Below, one piece after another: positions 60,014 to 64,000 of a stretch of 64,000 nt of DNA. The translations under genes were made by a program, and so were the position numbers. The notes beneath the pieces are model-generated. The model was given only the letters and a program-made list of their open reading frames with translations, ran no database searches and was not told the origin of the DNA. The DNA is from Oscillospiraceae bacterium MB24-C1 (GTDB lineage: Bacteria; Bacillota; Clostridia; Oscillospirales; Ruminococcaceae). Within the stretch, counting starts at the first letter, position 1. Each line of letters starts with the position of its first letter. The stretch is taken from NCBI GenBank assembly GCA_030913685.1, contig CP133187.1:558001-622000 (forward strand). Direction: 5' to 3'.

Positions 60014-60104
60014 AAATCAGAAGTATTTTGCTTCGGGCCAATTTTGGCAGCGTGTGATATCGCGGGACAGTGACCTTACATACACTAAGGTTGCTGTCTT
60101 TTTT
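60014..60104 (+). promoter_or_regulatory. Probable NiCo-type riboswitch with terminator
   Basis: The leader has three small hairpins (GAAG..CTTC, GCCA..TGGC, GCG..CGC) separated by GGG and AG and ended by CGGGACAG, matching the four-way-junction layout of czcD/NiCo riboswitches as remembered. The 3' part GACAG-ACCTTA then pairs with TAAGGT-CTGTC before six T (60066-60104), a terminator mutually exclusive with the closing stem. Confidence 0.5.
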
Positions 60105-60138
60105 ATACACACCTACACCGGAGCCAAGGGGTGTTTTT

Positions 60139-61041
60139 ATGATGGATGATTTACAAAAGCAAAAATTAGCTTTGCGTGTCTCAACGGTAAGCATAATGGG
60201 CAACGTGCTGTTGACGGTCGCCAAGTTGGCGGCTGGTATTATTGCACATTCTTCAGCGATGGTCTCAGACGCAGTGCATTCCGCCTCGGATATCATAAGC
60301 ACTGTTGTAGTGATTTGGGGTGTACGCCTCTCAGCGCAGCGCGAGGACGCCGAGCATCCCTATGGGCATGAGCGCATGGAATCGGCGGCGGCAGTCGCGC
60401 TGGCCGGCCTGCTGATGGCTACTGGCGTCTACATCGGGCTGGGCGGGGTCAAGACCATTTTAACTGGCCTTTCAGGCGGATTTGTCGTGCCAGGCTTTCT
60501 GGCGTTGGCAGCGGCGGTTATTTCAATCGCTGTCAAGGAGATGATGTACCACTACACCCGCGCCGCAGCCAAAAAAGCCGATTCGGCCTCGCTCATGGCG
60601 GATGCCTGGCATCACCGTTCAGACGCACTGTCTTCAGTCGGCTCACTCATCGGCATCGGTGGAGCGCTGCTAGGTTTTCCAATCATGGATCCCATCGCCT
60701 GCGTCATCATCTCGGTTGTCATCGTCAAGGTTTCCTTCGACATTGCCCGGCAGGCGTTTGACCAGATGTTAGATCGCGCCTGCGAGCCTGCCCTGCAAAC
60801 ACAGATGCGTGATATTGTGATGGCACAGCAAGGCGTTCTGCGGCTTGACAGCCTGACCACCCGAAAATTCGGCTCTAAAATTTATGTCGATGTTAGCATC
60901 GCAGCGGACGGCGCCTTGAGCGTAAAAGAAGGGCACGACATCGCTCAAGCGGTGCACGAGCAGATTGAGCTGCATTTCCCCGCTGTCAAACACTGTATGG
61001 TGCATGTCAACCCTTACCCGGCCAAAGATTCGGAGCCTTAA
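60139..61041 (+). CDS. Cation diffusion facilitator exporter
   Basis: 300 residues from ATG 60139 (AAGGGG upstream). Six membrane helices; metal-binding SDAVHSASD in helix 2 and DAWHHRSDALSS in helix 5; cytoplasmic C-terminal domain with ferredoxin-like fold. It exports divalent metal with proton exchange. Behind a probable Ni/Co riboswitch, suggesting Co2+/Ni2+ detoxification. Confidence 0.92.
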   Translation: MMDDLQKQKLALRVSTVSIMGNVLLTVAKLAAGIIAHSSAMVSDAVHSASDIISTVVVIWGVRLSAQREDAEHPYGHERMESAAAVALAGLLMATGVYIGLGGVKTILTGLSGGFVVPGFLALAAAVISIAVKEMMYHYTRAAAKKADSASLMADAWHHRSDALSSVGSLIGIGGALLGFPIMDPIACVIISVVIVKVSFDIARQAFDQMLDRACEPALQTQMRDIVMAQQGVLRLDSLTTRKFGSKIYVDVSIAADGALSVKEGHDIAQAVHEQIELHFPAVKHCMVHVNPYPAKDSEP

Positions 61042-61404
61042 CCGAATCGACCGACGGATTTCGGTATCTAAGCAGGTGACGGTGGCATGTTGCTCATCAA
61101 AAAGCGGCAAGCCATCAGACGTCCGCCGGGTATAATAGCTATAATGTGGCTATTATACCCGCTTTTTTTTACCCTGACCAGTCCAATTATGCCCAAATTT
61201 TATCAAAAGTGTGTGGTTCTCTTTGTTTGCAGGCAACATCCTTTGCCGCCGCTCTAGCTTAATTCTTTTTTTCCTACGCTAAGTGTGATAGAATGAAGTG
61301 TATATTTGGTGAAATTTTTGGTTGATGCGGGCAACAATATGTCCTTATTTATACACTATTTTACCGGATAATGATTTAGTAAATTGAAAGGAGACGGGCG
61401 ACGC
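61042..61404. other. Intergenic region with terminator
   Basis: A terminator GGGTATAATAGC/GCTATTATACCC followed by eight T is at 61128-61170. The remaining ~230 bp contains no ORF and should hold the promoter of the ABC genes. Confidence 0.7.
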
Positions 61405-62415
61405 TTGGATAATATCATCACCATAAAGGGCCTCTCCAAAACATATCGCGTCGGAGCTGAAAAGGTCAAGGCGCTCAGCAATATCAATCTCGCCATCGGC
61501 AAAGGGGAAATCTGCTGCATCCTCGGCACCTCTGGGTCGGGAAAATCAACGCTATTAAACCAGCTAGCCGGGCTAGAAAAACCCACTGCGGGCAGCGTCT
61601 ACATAGGCAAAACCAATATCTCGCGCCTAACCGAAGATCAGCTTGCCGGTTTTCGGCAAAAGTATGTCGGCTTTGTGTTTCAGTCCTATAACCTGATACC
61701 CTCGATGACCGCTACAGAAAACGTAGCAATGCCATTGTTGTTTCGCGGGGTGCCGCGCGAGGTGCGCGACCGTGAATCGCTGCAAATGCTAAAAAAAGTG
61801 GGGCTGGGCAACCGGGCGCGGCATAAGCCTTCAGAGATGTCCGGTGGACAACAGCAGCGCGTAGGCATTGCCAGAGCCTTTGTGGCAAAGCCGAAGATCG
61901 TCTTTGCGGACGAACCAACCGGTAACCTCGATAGCCGCACCACGCTGGAGGTTATGCGTTTGCTTATCGAAATGGCGCACGACAACGGTATCACCTTTGT
62001 GCTGGTTACGCACGACAATGAATTAGCACGTTACGCCGACCGTATTATTACGATACGCGACGGCATGGTCATCAGCGACGAAACGAATCCTCACCCGGCC
62101 TACCTTGATCCGGTTCCAGTCGGCGAAGCGTCCACAAAAACGTTACCGTCGCTGGAGGACGTACAACCAGAAGCGCCGTCCCTATCTGTAGAAGACGCCG
62201 TCGAAGGCACTGAGGCCGCCGCACAGTCAAACATAGCCCCGGCACCAGACAACAACGTGCAGCCGCCAAACGAGACACAGGCCGAAGTCGCCGAACCAAA
62301 GCCCCTAGCAGATAATCAGCCCGAAATCGCTGCGCAGTCACCCCCGGGCAAGACCCAACCCAAGCCCAACGAGCCGCAGAGCGAACCGACGACAGAGGGC
62401 AAAACTGATGAATAA
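61405..62415 (+). CDS. ABC transporter ATP-binding protein, MacB/LolD-like
   Basis: 336 residues from TTG 61405 (AAGGAG 11 nt upstream). Walker A GTSGSGKST near 43, signature MSGGQQQRVGIARA near 140, Walker B IVFADEPTGNLDS. Residues ~235-336 form a Pro/Glu/Ala/Gln-rich, disordered tail not found in typical LolD/MacB ATPases. The next gene is a secreted CARDB-like protein; the permease is expected beyond the window. Likely exports or inserts an envelope substrate. Confidence 0.9.
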   Translation: MDNIITIKGLSKTYRVGAEKVKALSNINLAIGKGEICCILGTSGSGKSTLLNQLAGLEKPTAGSVYIGKTNISRLTEDQLAGFRQKYVGFVFQSYNLIPSMTATENVAMPLLFRGVPREVRDRESLQMLKKVGLGNRARHKPSEMSGGQQQRVGIARAFVAKPKIVFADEPTGNLDSRTTLEVMRLLIEMAHDNGITFVLVTHDNELARYADRIITIRDGMVISDETNPHPAYLDPVPVGEASTKTLPSLEDVQPEAPSLSVEDAVEGTEAAAQSNIAPAPDNNVQPPNETQAEVAEPKPLADNQPEIAAQSPPGKTQPKPNEPQSEPTTEGKTDE

Positions 62416-62434
62416 CAGCAAGGAGAGAACACGC

Positions 62435-64000
62435 TTGAATATGATAAAAAGACTGTTTTGTTTACTGGTTGTGGTAATGATGGTGGCGGCTATGCTGCCC
62501 GCAACGGCGTTAGCCGTCAGTAAAGAGGCCGTCAATGTGGAAAACCACGGCCTTTCAATTAGCGGATATCCTAACTCGGCGTTGCCGATTGGCAGTGGTT
62601 ACAGGCTGTGGGTAGAAGAACCTAACCCTGGAAGTATGGTGCTAAAACTCAGCGGCCCGAGTAGCGCGGTCGATCCAAAATACGATGACCAGACCATCTA
62701 TTATAATCTCGGTAGCCAAAGCTACGTTATTTGGAACGGTATTACCATTACACGTAGTAGTGCGTACGATGGCTGGACTCCTGATCAATACTGCACGTTC
62801 AACGTTGTTGATGACGACAGCGACACAACCGTCAGCTCAAACAACATCACTCTGCTCGATTTTACCAAGCGAAAAATAACAAAAAACCAAGCCATTAACC
62901 CCACTTTTCAAATAGTCGACTACAATGTAGAGGATTCCGAGGTGGCATCCGACACTCTCCCCTACCTCACTGGCTACAACTCCAACGCCTCTTTTTCGTT
63001 ATTAAGCACTGCTAAAGATCGACTTATCATAGAGCGTGTCCCCAATCCCGCAAGCGGCAAATTTACCTTTAAAATTACTTTACCGCTTAAATACACCGGC
63101 ACCGGCAATAGTCTGTCCTTCACATTAGCATACCGCACCGACAGCGATTCCTTGCGCACACTGGATTGCACCACCACGATTCCATATACCGAAGAGTATA
63201 AAGACGATGACGATGACGATGATGACGATAATGACTCCGACTCCCCCGTCCCCTACATCATCGTAGATAGCTACTCCTACGGCGGCAACAGCGTGACGGC
63301 GGGCGATGAATTTACCTTAAAGCTGAGGCTTCGCAATACCAGCACTACAAACTCCCTTGTCAACATCGTCATGAACATCTCACCGATGGGTGTGTTCTCA
63401 ATGGCCAGCTCGTCAAACACCTTCTTTATCAATCAGCTTCAAGCTGGTAGTGTAATAGAACGTGAAATTACGCTAAAGGCTGGACTGACCAAAGTAACCG
63501 ACGACGACGACGCCAACTCCATTGACATGAAATTTACATACCAGTACGCCGGAACCGACGTTAAAAAACTAGAATCGGGCACCTCCAACGAAAGCATTAC
63601 CCTGCCAGTAGATTTTCCTGATCGGTTCGAGTTAGGCGTTCCCGAGTCAGACGACGCCGCCTATATTGGCGAGGATTTTTATATCTCGGTGCCGATGGTC
63701 AACAAAGGGCGTAGCGGGGTTTATAACCTCACCGCTTTTGTCCGTGGCGACGGCCTCAAAAACCCGGGTCAAACTCAATACATCGGCAATCTAAACGCCG
63801 GTACTGAGTCAAGCGCAGACTTTTCGTTGCAATATCTCGAGCCCGGCGATTACAGCGGCGAAATCGTCGTCACTTATGAGGATGCCAACATGAATCCCAA
63901 GGAAATGATCTCGGTCTTTAATGTCACTGTTGAGGACATGTGGGGTGGCGAGCCGATGGAGCCGGAATTTCCCGATGGCTTTGACCCCAACGAGCCAGCC
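62435..64000 (+). CDS. Secreted CARDB/COG1361-like protein, 3' end outside window
   Basis: At least 522 codons, open at the window end. TTG 62435 with AAGGAG 9 nt upstream mirrors the upstream gene; ATG 62441 is an alternative. Signal peptide (LFCLLVVVMMVAAMLPATALA). Several Ig-like beta domains follow (FTLKLRLRNTSTTNSLVNIV; FYISVPMVNKGRSGVYNLTA is a CARDB-like strand), with an Asp run of nine residues between two domains. Part of the ABC system. Confidence 0.8.
   Translation, partial: MNMIKRLFCLLVVVMMVAAMLPATALAVSKEAVNVENHGLSISGYPNSALPIGSGYRLWVEEPNPGSMVLKLSGPSSAVDPKYDDQTIYYNLGSQSYVIWNGITITRSSAYDGWTPDQYCTFNVVDDDSDTTVSSNNITLLDFTKRKITKNQAINPTFQIVDYNVEDSEVASDTLPYLTGYNSNASFSLLSTAKDRLIIERVPNPASGKFTFKITLPLKYTGTGNSLSFTLAYRTDSDSLRTLDCTTTIPYTEEYKDDDDDDDDDNDSDSPVPYIIVDSYSYGGNSVTAGDEFTLKLRLRNTSTTNSLVNIVMNISPMGVFSMASSSNTFFINQLQAGSVIEREITLKAGLTKVTDDDDANSIDMKFTYQYAGTDVKKLESGTSNESITLPVDFPDRFELGVPESDDAAYIGEDFYISVPMVNKGRSGVYNLTAFVRGDGLKNPGQTQYIGNLNAGTESSADFSLQYLEPGDYSGEIVVTYEDANMNPKEMISVFNVTVEDMWGGEPMEPEFPDGFDPNEPA

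Noticed and set aside
1-64000. tRNA, rRNA, CRISPR array
   Set aside because: No cloverleaf-like, rRNA-like or spaced repeat pattern was noticed on either strand; only by-eye reading was possible.

Overview
The window looks like a chromosomal segment from a spore-forming, anaerobic Clostridia-type Firmicute, probably of the Oscillospiraceae/Ruminococcaceae kind. The reasons are Gram-positive ribosome binding sites (AAGGAG) with frequent TTG/GTG starts, a CdaA-CdaR pair, a DivIVA-like protein, a SigH-like sigma factor, spore coat and YtvI-type genes, oxygen-independent HemZ and the MEP isoprenoid pathway. No rRNA, tRNA or CRISPR array was seen. Taxonomy is inference from gene content only.

Layout. 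0.1-8.6 kb (minus strand): a tightly coupled housekeeping operon recJ-rel-dtd-MBL hydrolase-hemZ-nucleoside kinase, with 4-14 nt overlaps, one consensus promoter and a structured ~215-nt leader. 8.6-16.5 kb (minus): FAD oxidoreductase, cdaA-cdaR (c-di-AMP), ispD-ispF, a divIVA-like gene with a probable frameshifted C-terminus, and a lipoprotein. 16.6-24.1 kb: a PNPOx-like flavoprotein, the MoxR-DUF58-transglutaminase module, and a coiled-coil surface protein. 24.4-26.5 kb: a small membrane protein and a MarR regulator with a two-gene split permease, driven by a promoter lying inside a 14-bp dyad. 26.5-30.8 kb: threonine/aspartate pathway operon (ACT regulator-hom-thrB-lysC). 31.2-39.9 kb: ytvI, a radical-SAM pair, HhH protein, rqcH-trmK, zinc ribbon, SigH-like factor and a divergent UPP synthase relative. 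40.1-42.4 kb: superoxide dismutase, a coat-like protein, LysM and DsrE proteins.

From about 42.6 to 57.8 kb the sequence becomes AT-richer and accessory. It holds a LysR regulator with a flavinylated lipoprotein reductase; a block of inverted repeats that could be an old transfer origin; a methyltransferase behind a four-segment transcription attenuator with leader ORFs; an unannotated 32-residue Cys/Trp-rich peptide gene next to a Cys-rich DUF4489-like protein; a five-gene operon coupling a Ugp-type ABC importer to a cytoplasmic phosphodiesterase behind what looks like a four-hexamer PhoP box; a GyrI-like gene whose 3' half has been inverted; and fused remnants of a phage-type DNA polymerase and a tyrosine integrase lying against the 3' end of rpsI.

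57.8-64.0 kb returns to core genes: rplM-rpsI, a phosphopantetheinyl transferase, a CDF metal exporter behind a probable NiCo-type riboswitch with its own promoter and terminator, and the start of a MacB-like ABC system whose large secreted partner runs off the end of the window.

The strongest candidates for undescribed biology are the attenuator-controlled methyltransferase, the Cys-rich mini-peptide locus, the PhoP-box phosphodiester operon, and the His-rich MarR/split-permease locus.
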